A stretch of 64,000 nt of DNA from Haloprofundus halobius (GTDB lineage: Archaea > Halobacteriota > Halobacteria > Halobacteriales > Haloferacaceae): positions 1,426,001 through 1,490,000 of the forward strand of contig NZ_CP083666.1 of the NCBI RefSeq assembly GCF_020097835.1. The letters are read 5' to 3'. The position numbers were made by a program, and so were the translations under genes. Below are positions 1-8,340 of this stretch, piece after piece (position 1 is the stretch's first letter; the number at the start of each line of letters is the position of its first letter). The notes beneath the pieces are model-generated. The model worked only from the letters and a program-made list of their open reading frames with translations, made no database searches and was not told the DNA's origin.

Positions 1-1
1 C

Positions 2-1513
2 GTTCCGTTCCGGGCGTGGTCGTACTTCTATCCGACGGGGATGCTCGCGGCCGCGTTCTCGCACTCGGGAGCGGGCCACCTCGTCGGCAATCTGCTCGGG
101 ACGCTCACGCTCGCACCGCTCGTCGAGTACGCGTGGGGACACTATCCGCGGGACGAGAGAGAAGCGACGGCCGACTGGCGCTCGGACCCGCGAATCCGCG
201 CGTTCCTCGTCTTTCCGGCCGCCGTACTCGTCGTCGGCGTCCTCACCGCGCTGTTCTCGGTCGGTCCCATCATCGGATTCTCGGGTGTCGTCTTCGCGTT
301 CGCCGGGTTCGCGCTCGTCTACTATCCGCTGACGACGGTGCTGGCGCTCTCGGCGAGTCGCGTCGTCAACCTGCTGTACGACGCGCTGTTCGACCCGACG
401 ACCGTCGCGTCGTCGCGGGAGGCGTTCGTCTCGCCGTGGTGGGCGCAGATCGCGATTCAGGGCCACGCCATCGGCCTGCTCACCGGCGTCCTGGTGGCGC
501 TGTGGCTGGTCGAACGCCGCGGGGACGACCACCCCGACGCGCTCAGACTCTGGTCCGGCGTCCTCCTCTACTCGGTCTCGCAGTCGCTCTGGGCGGTGTA
601 CTGGTACCGCGGCGGCGACAGCTACGTGCTCTTTCGGGCCGTGGGTCTCGCCCTCGTCTTCCTCTTGGCGACGCTCGTCACGGCGGCGGCGAGCGCAGGC
701 GACCGGTCGCTTCTCGACCGCTTCGGTGCCGAGGTTCGCGAGCGAGCCGGCGACATCCGCAGCGACGGGTCGGGGCGCAGGGTCCGCGACAGTAGAGACG
801 ATTGCGGCGGTGACGGTGACCGCGGTGGACTGCGAGCGGTGACCGGCAAACAAGCGGCCGTCGCGCTGTTGCTCGTCGGCGCGGCGGCGATGGCCGGCTC
901 GGCCGTCGCGGTCAACATGGTGACGACGGCGGACGAGGAGCTGCCCGGCGAGTCCGTACAGGTCCGCGGCTACGAGGTGACCTACGCCGAGGACGTGACG
1001 AACGGGATGGTGTCGGTCGTCGACGTCGACGGCTTCGGCGAGTCGACGAGCGTCACGACGTCGGGTGTCGTCGTCCGGAACCCCGACCGCACCCTCTGGT
1101 CGCGAGAGATATCGAAAGGGCGGCTCGCGTTCGACGGGCGGTCGGCGGTCCGCGTCGGCGGCGTCGGCTGGCGCGAGACGGTCGTCGCCAACCGCACCGG
1201 GTGGTCGCTCGTCGGGAGCAACGCCAGTTACCGGGTCACACTCGCCGTCGACGGAAACGAGACGCCGGTGTACACGTCGCCGCCCGCGACGGCCGAACCC
1301 GTCGTCGCCGGGCAGAACGTCTCCATCGCCGCGGAGAACGAGAGCTTCCGTCTCGTCGTCGGTCGGGAGAACGACACCGTCTCCGCGCCGGTCCCGCGAC
1401 GCAACGAGTCGGTGACACTCAGGGAGATTCAGTTCACCAACCGCGAGGGGAAACTGTACGCGACGGCGAACGGGACGAAGGTGCGAGTTGCGGCGAAAGA
1501 GCGGTATAAGTGA
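2..1513 (+). CDS. Rhomboid-family intramembrane serine protease with C-terminal outer domain (5' partial)
   Basis: The frame is open from the window edge, so the true start lies upstream. Numbering from the internal Met at 41, an HSGAGHLVGN segment (residues 8-17), the catalytic GFSG (Ser81) and a GHAIGLLTG helix (His142) give the rhomboid Ser/His dyad in a multi-helix membrane core (to about residue 220). A charged linker follows, then another membrane helix (about 269-292) and a roughly 195-residue beta-rich C-terminal domain. That domain holds eight N-X-S/T sequons in its last ~115 residues, suggesting it faces outside and is glycosylated. The role is cleavage of membrane-embedded substrates; the substrate is unknown. 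It converges on the METTL5-like gene. Confidence 0.85.
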   Translation, partial: VPFRAWSYFYPTGMLAAAFSHSGAGHLVGNLLGTLTLAPLVEYAWGHYPRDEREATADWRSDPRIRAFLVFPAAVLVVGVLTALFSVGPIIGFSGVVFAFAGFALVYYPLTTVLALSASRVVNLLYDALFDPTTVASSREAFVSPWWAQIAIQGHAIGLLTGVLVALWLVERRGDDHPDALRLWSGVLLYSVSQSLWAVYWYRGGDSYVLFRAVGLALVFLLATLVTAAASAGDRSLLDRFGAEVRERAGDIRSDGSGRRVRDSRDDCGGDGDRGGLRAVTGKQAAVALLLVGAAAMAGSAVAVNMVTTADEELPGESVQVRGYEVTYAEDVTNGMVSVVDVDGFGESTSVTTSGVVVRNPDRTLWSREISKGRLAFDGRSAVRVGGVGWRETVVANRTGWSLVGSNASYRVTLAVDGNETPVYTSPPATAEPVVAGQNVSIAAENESFRLVVGRENDTVSAPVPRRNESVTLREIQFTNREGKLYATANGTKVRVAAKERYK

Positions 1514-1526
1514 GGGCGTCTCGCGG

Positions 1527-2162
1527 TCACGTCCACCGGATGCGAAACACCTCGGTGTCGAGGTCTCTCGTCTCCTGCTCGTGAAAGTCGAACTGCCGGT
1601 CCAGCGTCAGCGTCGCGCCGAAGGCGTGGGTGACCTCGCCGCCCTCGTCTGCGGCGAACGACTCGACGAACTGCCTGCTCCCCTGATTGTGAATCGAGTA
1701 CGAGACGTCGGCGAGTTCGGATGCGGTCCGGAGAAACCCCCGGTCGGCCCCGCGGCGGCCGTTCTGCGCACCGAACGGCGGGTTCATCAGCACCGTCGTC
1801 TCCGAGTTGCCGTCCGAGTGCACGCAGAGCGGCGAACGCGTCGCGTCGCCGCGAATCCAGTGAATCGGCGTCGTCGTCCCGACGCGGCGCTCGTTGTCGC
1901 GGGCGGTGTCGAGCGCCGCCGCGTCGAGTTCGACGCCGACGACGCGGCGGGGGCCGCGAAGCGCCGCGCCGAGCGCTAGCATCCCCGTGCCGGTGCCGAG
2001 GTCGACGACCGTCCGTCCGTCGACGTCGCCCTGCAGGTCGGCGAAGTGGACGACGTGGGCGGCGATGTCCGGCGGCGTCGGGTACTGTTCGAGTCGGGCC
2101 TGTGGGTTCTCGAATCCGGCGACGACCGCCAGTTGCGTCTCCAGCGCGCGCCTGTCTCCCAT
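1527..2162 (-). CDS. METTL5-like RNA N6-adenine methyltransferase
   Basis: This is a 211-residue class I SAM methyltransferase. It has the SAM loop VDLGTGTGMLALG, an acidic GVELD strand and the catalytic VLMNPPFGAQ motif of the NPPY/NPPF adenine-N6 methylases. Size and motif fit the archaeal METTL5 family, whose eukaryotic member makes m6A in small-subunit rRNA; an rRNA target here is inferred. I chose the ATG at 2160-2162 because it follows the conserved core and overlaps the upstream gene's TGA by one base (TGATG), implying translational coupling. Longer frames upstream are arginine-rich shadow sequence. Confidence 0.85.
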   Translation of the reverse strand: MGDRRALETQLAVVAGFENPQARLEQYPTPPDIAAHVVHFADLQGDVDGRTVVDLGTGTGMLALGAALRGPRRVVGVELDAAALDTARDNERRVGTTTPIHWIRGDATRSPLCVHSDGNSETTVLMNPPFGAQNGRRGADRGFLRTASELADVSYSIHNQGSRQFVESFAADEGGEVTHAFGATLTLDRQFDFHEQETRDLDTEVFRIRWT

Positions 2163-2560
2163 CAGGCGAGAGTAGCGTCGCCCGAGAGGGTAAGCGTGAC
2201 GCCCTCGCGGTCGGCGCGCTCGCGGAGCGCGGCCAGCGCGGGTTCGACCTTCTCGGTCGCACACACCTCGTCGACGGCGACGTCGAGACGGCCAGCGCCG
2301 AGGAACGAGGCGGCGCGGACGTGGTCGCGGAGACGGTCGACCTCCCGTTGGGTCGCCAGCGAACAGTCCTCGTCGAAATACGCTTCGACGGCGAGCGTCG
2401 CCGGTTGATAGCCCTCGTCACCGAGTTTGGTCTTCAGGTCTCGGAGGTACGACGGTGCGGTGGAGTCGAGCGTCGCCGCGTCGAGACGGACCGGCGTCAC
2501 GTTGGCGGGACGGCAACCCTCGACCGCCCGTTGGACGTTCTGCGAGCGAGTGGTACTCAT
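2162..2560 (-). CDS. Conserved haloarchaeal protein coupled to METTL5-like gene
   Basis: This is a 132-residue acidic soluble protein without signal or membrane segment. I do not recognise the family. The start MSTTRSQN at 2558-2560 is favoured because an AT-rich TATA-like stretch (about 2584-2594 on this strand) lies some 30 bases upstream. The protein is alpha/beta-like with a central YLRDLKTKL segment. Its stop overlaps the start of the RNA methylase gene, so a supporting role in RNA modification is possible, but that is context only. Confidence 0.75.
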   Translation of the reverse strand: MSTTRSQNVQRAVEGCRPANVTPVRLDAATLDSTAPSYLRDLKTKLGDEGYQPATLAVEAYFDEDCSLATQREVDRLRDHVRAASFLGAGRLDVAVDEVCATEKVEPALAALRERADREGVTLTLSGDATLA

Positions 2561-2943
2561 GCTACCTGTGCATACCTTTTGGTTATACAAAAATCTTCGT
2601 AAATGCGTAGTGCGCATACCACGGCACGGTTCACGGGAAGAGTGCAGTCGACGTATCGGTTCGAAGGGGGTGTCACGAACACTAATGGCCGATGCTGACA
2701 TAACGTTCCACGGGGGTCACACGCTCCAGCCCCCACTTCCCTCGAATCCGGTACCGTTCGGCCACGATACTCCCGTTGAGCCGACGGTACCGGATCGCTC
2801 GACGGAGTTCCCTCGAACTGGAATTTCAATCTCACTTACATGGGCGTGAACGAACGGTGAACGTGGTGGGCAAGATACATAACTAGATAAACATGGAAGA
2901 AGGCGTCGCTTTGTGAACACTTGTCAGTCAGGAGTCTGTTACA
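2561..2943. other. Divergent intergenic region upstream of tfb
   Basis: About 400 bases separate the METTL5 operon from tfb. Apart from the two promoters I see no credible gene; open frames here lack haloarchaeal codon bias. The stretch from 2820 to 2945 is noticeably AT-richer than its surroundings. Confidence 0.6.
2584..2594 (-). promoter_or_regulatory. TATA-like promoter of the METTL5 operon
   Basis: A TTTTTGTATAA-type AT-rich block reads on the minus strand about 25-35 bases before the ATG at 2560. This spacing is usual for leaderless or short-leader haloarchaeal transcripts. Confidence 0.5.
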
Positions 2944-2957
2944 AAGGTTTAAACCTT
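2944..2957 (+). promoter_or_regulatory. Palindromic TATA box of the TFB gene
   Basis: AAGGTTTAAACCTT is a perfect 14-base palindrome centred on TTTAAA at about 2951. The centre lies 27 bases upstream of the ATG at 2978, which supports that ATG as the start of a leaderless message rather than the GTG-type starts further upstream. Confidence 0.75.
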
Positions 2958-2977
2958 CCGTTGCCCACAAGCTTTTT

Positions 2978-3931
2978 ATGGAACGTCCGAGTCGGCAGCG
3001 TCAGCGAGAGCAGCAAGCGGAACAGACGTCGGACGAGACCCTGAAGTGTCCGGAATGTAGTTCTACTGAAGTTATCACGGATGCCGACCAGGGTGAACTC
3101 GTCTGCGACGACTGTGGCCTCGTCATCGACGAGCGCTCCATCGACCGGGGACCGGAGTGGCGGGCGTTCAACCACTCCGAGCGTCAGTCGAAGTCGCGCG
3201 TCGGCGCGCCCATCACCGAGACGATGCACGACCGCGGCCTGACGACGACGATCGACTGGAAGGACAAGGACGCCTACGGCCGCTCGCTCTCCTCTGAGAA
3301 ACGCAGCCAGATGCACCGCCTGCGCAAATGGCAGGAGCGCATCCGAACCAAGGACGCCGGCGAGCGCAACCTCCAGTTCGCGCTCTCGGAAATCGACCGA
3401 ATGGCCTCCGCGCTGGGTGTTCCGCGGTCGGTACGGGAGGTCGCGTCGGTCATCTACCGCCGCGCGCTCAACGAGGACCTCATCCGCGGCCGTTCCATCG
3501 AGGGTGTCGCCACGAGCGCGCTGTACGCCGCCTGCCGACAGGAGGGCATCCCGCGCAGTCTCGACGAGGTCGCCGAAGTGTCCCGTGTCCCGCAGAAGGA
3601 GATCGGACGGACGTACCGCTACATCTCCCAGGAACTCGGCCTCGAACTGAAACCCGTCGACCCCAAACAGTTCGTCCCGCGCTTCGCCTCGGCGCTCGAA
3701 CTCTCCGAGGAAGTGCAGGCGAAGGCGACCGAGATAATCGACGTCTCCGCCGAGCAGGGCCTGCTCTCTGGGAAGTCGCCGACCGGCTTCGCCGCCGCCG
3801 CCATCTACGCGGCGTCGCTGCTCTGCAACGAGAAGAAGACCCAGCGCGAAGTCGCCGACGTCGCGCAGGTGACCGAGGTCACCATCCGGAACCGCTATCA
3901 GGAACAGATCGAAGCGATGGGCTTCCGCTGA
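2978..3931 (+). CDS. tfb: Transcription initiation factor IIB (TFB)
   Basis: This is a 317-residue archaeal TFB. The N-terminal zinc ribbon uses C24-P-E-C27 and C43-D-D-C46. It is followed by the B-reader/linker region ([11 protein letters not shown]) and two cyclin-fold repeats (about residues 120-205 and 215-310). TFB binds the BRE and TBP-TATA complex and recruits RNA polymerase. The start at 2978 is fixed by the TATA box centred 27 bases upstream; an upstream in-frame extension from 2921 would lie before the promoter. Haloarchaea carry several TFB paralogues, so which one this is cannot be told from one copy. Confidence 0.96.
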   Translation: MERPSRQRQREQQAEQTSDETLKCPECSSTEVITDADQGELVCDDCGLVIDERSIDRGPEWRAFNHSERQSKSRVGAPITETMHDRGLTTTIDWKDKDAYGRSLSSEKRSQMHRLRKWQERIRTKDAGERNLQFALSEIDRMASALGVPRSVREVASVIYRRALNEDLIRGRSIEGVATSALYAACRQEGIPRSLDEVAEVSRVPQKEIGRTYRYISQELGLELKPVDPKQFVPRFASALELSEEVQAKATEIIDVSAEQGLLSGKSPTGFAAAAIYAASLLCNEKKTQREVADVAQVTEVTIRNRYQEQIEAMGFR

Positions 3932-3981
3932 ACTGTCGGCCGGCCTGAAAGTGCGTATCTCGTCTTCTCGACGGCGGTAAC

Positions 3982-4063
3982 ATGAACCGCCGCGCAGTTC
4001 TCCACGCGCTCGGAAGCGGTGCGTCCGCCGGTTTCGCTGGGGATGCTGACCGACTCGCGACCG
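3982..4063 (+). pseudogene. Tat signal-peptide stump (truncated gene 5' end)
   Basis: An ATG opens MNRRAVLHALGSGASAGFAG, a twin-arginine-type signal. After about 27 residues the frame runs into the antisense strand of the Agl23 gene and loses any protein-like character. It resembles the 5' end of a secreted-protein gene whose remainder was deleted. It may be chance, but similar stumps occur near 13.6 and 15.0 kb. Confidence 0.35.
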
Positions 4064-5704
4064 CTACTGCAGCACGAACACGTACACTTCCCGGTTCCAC
4101 AGCCCGAGTTCGTACTCCGTCGACTCGTACCCCTCCAACTGCCGGGCGACTTGACTTCTCTCCTCGTCCTCGACGACGACGACGGCGGGTTCGCTGTCGA
4201 CCATCTCCAACTCGTCCGGCGCGGCGACGCTCGTCTGGCGGGCGTCGATGCGCTCGAAGTACCACGGCAACGGGAGGCGGTTACCCCACGCATCCGAGAC
4301 CGGCGGCTGCAGGTCGCTGTCGGCGTCCAGCGTGTAGAACGCCTCGCCGACGTACACTACGTCGGGACCGTCGGTGCGCGCCATCGCCGCCGAGGCGTTT
4401 TCGAGCATCGGTTCGAGCGGTTGCGACGGCTGGGCGTACTGCGCGAGGTCGTCGTCGGGTCCCGGCGAACCGTAGACGTTCGTGGCGACGACGCCGCCGA
4501 CGTGCGCCGACAGCACCACGCAGACGAGTGCGACGGCACCGACCCGTGCCGCCCGGTCGCGTTCGAGTCCCGCAGCACCAACTCGAACGAGCGCCGCGAG
4601 GCCGACCGCCGCCGGGAGCGTCAACGCGACGACGGTGTGGACGGCGAGCCACGGGGCGAACTGCTCGGCGAGCATCGGCACCGCCAGCAGCGAGACGGCC
4701 GCCCAAAACGAGAAGAAGTGCAGCAGGGGACGACGGCCGCCGGTCAGATACCGGTCGGCGAGGAACGCGCCGACGGCCAGTACCACCACCGGCAGTGAGA
4801 GCACGACCAGCAGTTCGACGTACTCGACGATGTACGGCAGGAGTTCGTGGCCGTTCGTCCGCCGGTAGTCGATTCGGACCGCCCAGAACTTTCGGAACGA
4901 CCCGAGAAACGCCGACTCGACGGTCGCTGGAAGCGTCGACAGGTTCCAGAGACCGACCTCGTCGGTATCGCCGGCGCGCGGCGCGTAGAAGAACAACAAC
5001 ACCCCGAGCAACAGGAAGAGCGAGCGCGCCAGCGGCGTCGCCCGCGAGACGAACCCCCGCCAGGCGCGTTCGGCGGTCCCGACCGGGTTCCCGTCGCCGC
5101 GGACGCGGAGGTGATCGAACGTCAGAAACACCGCCAGCGTCCAGCAGAGTAGCGTGACGACGGCGAACCCGGAGGTGGTGAGAAGCAGTCCGACCGCGAC
5201 CACGCCGACGTACAGGTACCGCCGACCCCCGACGTCGACGACGCGGAGGAAACAGCCGACCGCGAGGAGCGAAAACGCGGCGAGGAGCAGCTCCCCCCGA
5301 GCGAACCGGGAGTAGTAGAGCAACACCGGTTCGACCGCGAGGACGAGCGCGAACGCGACCGTCTCGTCGTCCCGAAGCCTATCGCGGTACAGGAGCGCGA
5401 CCAGCGGGAGCAGTCCGCCGACGAGCGCGACGACGAGGCGTCCGGTGAAGTCGTTCGCGCCGAGGAGCGCGAACACGTGGCGGTTGACGAGCGGGAGGAA
5501 CGTCCCGCCGGCGACGGGGCGGTACTCGAACGCGCCCGAGTCGAGGTAGCGGAGCGTCCAGTAGCCGACGCGCGCCTCGTCCCAGTGGAACGCCCTGGTA
5601 CCGAGACCGACGAGGCGAGCGACGAGAGCGACGGCCGTGAGACCGACGACCGCGAGAGTCGTTCGGTCGAACCGGGTGGAGGCGCCGTCGTCGCGACGTG
5701 TCAT
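4064..5704 (-). CDS. agl23: Agl23-type membrane protein (flippase activity-associated, PMT/ArnT-like)
   Basis: This is a 546-residue polytopic membrane protein with about a dozen hydrophobic segments. The first extracytoplasmic loop carries FHWDEARVGYWTLRY (W41-D42-E43), the acidic signature of GT-C/PMT/ArnT-like glycosyltransferases. A C-terminal soluble domain starts at about residue 425. Length and motif fit the haloarchaeal family annotated as flippase activity-associated protein Agl23, linked to lipid-carried sugar transfer in N-glycosylation; the exact reaction is unproven. It stands alone here, without other agl genes beside it. Confidence 0.8.
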   Translation of the reverse strand: MTRRDDGASTRFDRTTLAVVGLTAVALVARLVGLGTRAFHWDEARVGYWTLRYLDSGAFEYRPVAGGTFLPLVNRHVFALLGANDFTGRLVVALVGGLLPLVALLYRDRLRDDETVAFALVLAVEPVLLYYSRFARGELLLAAFSLLAVGCFLRVVDVGGRRYLYVGVVAVGLLLTTSGFAVVTLLCWTLAVFLTFDHLRVRGDGNPVGTAERAWRGFVSRATPLARSLFLLLGVLLFFYAPRAGDTDEVGLWNLSTLPATVESAFLGSFRKFWAVRIDYRRTNGHELLPYIVEYVELLVVLSLPVVVLAVGAFLADRYLTGGRRPLLHFFSFWAAVSLLAVPMLAEQFAPWLAVHTVVALTLPAAVGLAALVRVGAAGLERDRAARVGAVALVCVVLSAHVGGVVATNVYGSPGPDDDLAQYAQPSQPLEPMLENASAAMARTDGPDVVYVGEAFYTLDADSDLQPPVSDAWGNRLPLPWYFERIDARQTSVAAPDELEMVDSEPAVVVVEDEERSQVARQLEGYESTEYELGLWNREVYVFVLQ

Positions 5705-5759
5705 GTCCCTTCCTGCCGCACCGCGGGGTAGAAGCCTTTCGGGTTCGCGTCGGCGGAAC

Positions 5760-6002
5760 TCAGCGGTCTGTCTCGAACGCCACGCCCCACTCGGACAGGC
5801 CGTTCGACTCGTAGAACCGCCGCGCGTCGTCGGTCACGTCACGAACCGCGAGCGCGACGCAGTCGCAGCCGTGCCCGTCGGCCCGCGTCTCGACGAACGA
5901 GAGCAGCGCCGACCCGTGGCCGTCGCCGCGGTGAGCCTCGTCGACGGCGATGGCGTGCCACGAAGTGACTCCTTGGCGCCTCTCGACCGGGCGCGTTCGC
6001 AA
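5760..6002 (-). pseudogene. GNAT acetyltransferase fragment (N-terminus lost)
   Basis: The frame encodes only the C-terminal half of a GNAT fold. It has IAVDEAHRGDGHGSALLSFVE, covering the acetyl-CoA binding R/Q-x-x-G-x-G/A-type motif, and the closing RRFYESNGLSEWGVAFE strand. A whole GNAT domain needs about 140-150 residues; here at most 80 are open. The only start is a TTG at 6000-6002, and the frame is closed by TGA at 6006-6008. The promoter of the next gene occupies the space where the N-terminus should be. It is most likely a 5'-truncated relic. Confidence 0.7.
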
Positions 6003-6034
6003 CCGTCAACAGGTCTAGTGACGTACCGCGTCGC

Positions 6035-6304
6035 ATGTCGATACTCGATTCGCTCCCGAGTCGCCCGCTTTCGGACGCCGAACTCGCCGCGTTGAACCGC
6101 GCCGACGCCGTGGAGTTGGCCATCGCCGTCGACGACGGTCCGACGGAGGCGCTGCTGTTGGCGACGGAGTCGTGGGTGAAGGCGCTCGCGTTCGACGCCG
6201 ACGGCGACGGGTGGCGAACCGTCGAGACGACGTCTCTCGACGAGATGGAGCGCTACGAGGCGCTCAAGCGATGCGAAGAGGCGATCGGTTCCTGTCGCTT
6301 TTGA
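6035..6304 (+). CDS. Small acidic haloarchaeal protein of unknown function
   Basis: This is an 89-residue soluble protein beginning MSILDSLPSRPLSDAELAAL. Its codon use is normal for the window. It has no signal, membrane segment or metal motif apart from two C-terminal cysteines (KRCEEAIGSC). I do not recognise the family. It is divergent from the GNAT relic and 56 bases before the stress-protein gene, so it is probably a separate transcript. Confidence 0.7.
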   Translation: MSILDSLPSRPLSDAELAALNRADAVELAIAVDDGPTEALLLATESWVKALAFDADGDGWRTVETTSLDEMERYEALKRCEEAIGSCRF

Positions 6305-6360
6305 CGACTCTCACGTCGGATAGCCGAGAGTTCTAACTACTCCTTCCCGTACACTCTCGT

Positions 6361-6798
6361 ATGTACGACCGAATTCTCCTCCCGACCGACGGAAGCGACG
6401 CAGCGGAGACGGCCGTCTCCGACGCACTCGAACTCGCCGAGGCGTACGACGCCAGGTTACGCGTGCTCTACGTCGTCGACACGCGAACGCTCGCGACGAT
6501 AGACCTCGGAGCCGACACGGTGCTGTCGACGCTCGAAGAGGAGGGGGACGCGGCCGTCGAACGAGTTCGCTCGCGCGCGGCCGAGGTCGGTGTCGACGTC
6601 GTCACCGCCGTCGAGGCGGGGTCGCCGCCCGACACCATCGTCGACTACGCCGACGAACACGACATCGACCTCGTCGTGATGGCCACGCACGGTCGCCGCG
6701 GCCTCGACCGGTATCTCCTCGGCAGCGTCACCGAACGCGTCGTTCGGAACAGCGAAGTCCCGGTACTCACCGTTAGACAGCCCCAGAACCCAAAATAG
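6361..6798 (+). CDS. UspA-family universal stress protein
   Basis: This is a 145-residue single-domain Usp. MYDRILLPTDGSDAAE forms the first strand and nucleotide-contacting Asp, and VVMATHGRRGLDRYLLGSVTERVV contains the ATP-binding loop in the form A-x2-G-x9-GS. Such proteins bind ATP or act as dimeric stress effectors in the cytoplasm; the client is unknown. The ATG is preceded by a CTAACTAC AT-rich box about 28 bases upstream, so the message is probably leaderless and monocistronic. Confidence 0.92.
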   Translation: MYDRILLPTDGSDAAETAVSDALELAEAYDARLRVLYVVDTRTLATIDLGADTVLSTLEEEGDAAVERVRSRAAEVGVDVVTAVEAGSPPDTIVDYADEHDIDLVVMATHGRRGLDRYLLGSVTERVVRNSEVPVLTVRQPQNPK

Positions 6799-7926
6799 CC
6801 CCGGCATACGTGTCGTAAGTAGCCGATACCGCCGGGTTGCGCGTCGCCGAGCGCAGCTCGCGGTGTCGGTGTCCGAACGGAACCGGAACCGTGACGTACC
6901 GGTTCCGAAGTCAGAGGCATGGTCACCGCGCGCAGGTAACGGCGCATAGATGCCGTCACGAATCGGTGGAACGTCCGGACACGGGCAGCGTCCGGCTACG
7001 CTGGCGACCGATACTGAGAACGCGCGTCTCCCGCATAACTGTTTCCCAGACGACGCCGGGGTCGGCGTCGGTGTGGTCCGGCGACGCACGCGGTGGAACG
7101 ACCGGGCGAACGCGAGAGCAGTCCGTCCGTCCAGTGACACAATCCGAACGTAACGGGTGGCCTGCGTCGGTTACGATGTCCATGACGACGGTCTAACAAC
7201 GGGAAATACTGGCTTGTCTGCTATTTGGCTGCACGTTACTTTGGGGATCTACCTCCTTGGGTAATCTGCATCCTGGCATGGATGGCGGTCCGACGACGCA
7301 CTATCCCCCTGGTGTGTCGACGGCCACGTCCGAGAGCTTGCATGGTTCGCGTCACGGATGCGTTACCCCCGGTTCAGTACACTCCCCCTGAATCGGACTC
7401 TTCATATCCACTTTTCGGTGACCCGACCGATGGTAGCGGCGCGAAACGACAGCGACGAGAGAGGTATCACACGCGGCACGAACATGAAAACATTTATTAA
7501 TGTTCACTTTGATACCCAGTCGTTGCTACAGAAGCCCCGGACGGCGCCGACATGCGCTGTGGGCATCTGCTGGCACACCTGACACACCACCTTCTCCGAA
7601 CCCGACCGACGAGCGACCGGTGTCCTCATCGATTCGGGCGACGCCTCGGGAACACCCGGTACTCACAAGCAAATCGGCTATCTCCGAGACGGGTGAACCG
7701 AAACCCGATTGTCGGACGCACGGACGGGTTCGCCACAGGCCCGTCGGTGCACGAGGCCCCGGCAATCACACGGCCACTTTCCGACCACCGATCCGTCCGC
7801 AACGCGACTGGTCTGTCCGCCCGACGACGTCCACGTCCGTCTCGCTTCGTCAGACCCGCGTGGACCGATTCCGGTGGGCGCTCCGACGAGCGGCATTCTG
7901 TCGCATCCATTACGACAGTATACACC
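6799..7926. other. 1.1 kb region without a supportable gene
   Basis: Between the stress protein and the ferredoxin no frame on either strand shows haloarchaeal codon bias or a recognisable protein. Base composition is lower in GC than the flanks, particularly 7190-7520. An AT-rich imperfect palindrome lies at 7487-7504 (AACAT...ATGTT arms). The region may hold a decayed insertion, a long regulatory leader or an unrecognised non-coding RNA. Confidence 0.55.
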
Positions 7927-7938
7927 ATAAAGAGTTTT
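7927..7938 (+). promoter_or_regulatory. Ferredoxin promoter element
   Basis: ATAAAGAGTTTT contains the TATA-like box and ends 25 bases before the ATG at 7964. The same 12-mer stands 26 bases before the geranylgeranyl reductase start on the minus strand (32904-32915). Confidence 0.55.
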
Positions 7939-7963
7939 CTCCGGTGTTTTCGTACCAGCGAGT

Positions 7964-8296
7964 ATGCCCGAGTACACTGTCGAGTTCGTCGGCACCGGCG
8001 AGACTATCGAGATCTCCGACAAACAGACCATCCTCAAAGCCTGCATCGACGAGGGAATCGCCCAGGAGTACTCCTGTCGCGTCGGGATGTGTCTGGCGTG
8101 TTCTGCCGAAATCGTCGAGGGCGAGGTGACCCAACCCGCGGCTCGCGGACTCACCGAGGAGGAAGCCGAAACGTACGCGCTCACCTGCATGGCGCGCCCG
8201 CAGAGCGACCTGAAACTCGACCGCGGGAAGTACCCGCCGAGCATCGAAGCGGACGCGCAGGCGACGGGTGACGCCACCGCGGCCGACGACGACTGA
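7964..8296 (+). CDS. Plant-type 2Fe-2S ferredoxin
   Basis: This is a 110-residue protein with the cluster ligands C38-x4-C43-x2-C46-x28-C75 in SCRVGMCLACSAEI and LTCMARP, the plant/cyanobacterial ferredoxin arrangement. It lacks the long N-terminal insertion of the classical haloarchaeal ferredoxin, so it is a shorter paralogue. The C-terminus is acidic (about ten Asp/Glu residues). It would carry single electrons in the cytoplasm; its partner is not shown by context, as neighbours are transcribed separately. Confidence 0.92.
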   Translation: MPEYTVEFVGTGETIEISDKQTILKACIDEGIAQEYSCRVGMCLACSAEIVEGEVTQPAARGLTEEEAETYALTCMARPQSDLKLDRGKYPPSIEADAQATGDATAADDD

Positions 8297-8340
8297 CCGA
8301 CGGCACCGATTCTCTCGTTCTCGTCGAGCACTAACCCCCC

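Noticed and set aside
3982-5157. Full-length 391-codon gene starting with a Tat signal
   Set aside because: After about 27 codons it is the antisense of the Agl23 gene with Arg-rich low complexity; only the stump is worth noting.
7487-7504. AT-rich palindrome as a promoter of a hidden gene
   Set aside because: No frame with coding bias follows on either strand within a suitable distance.
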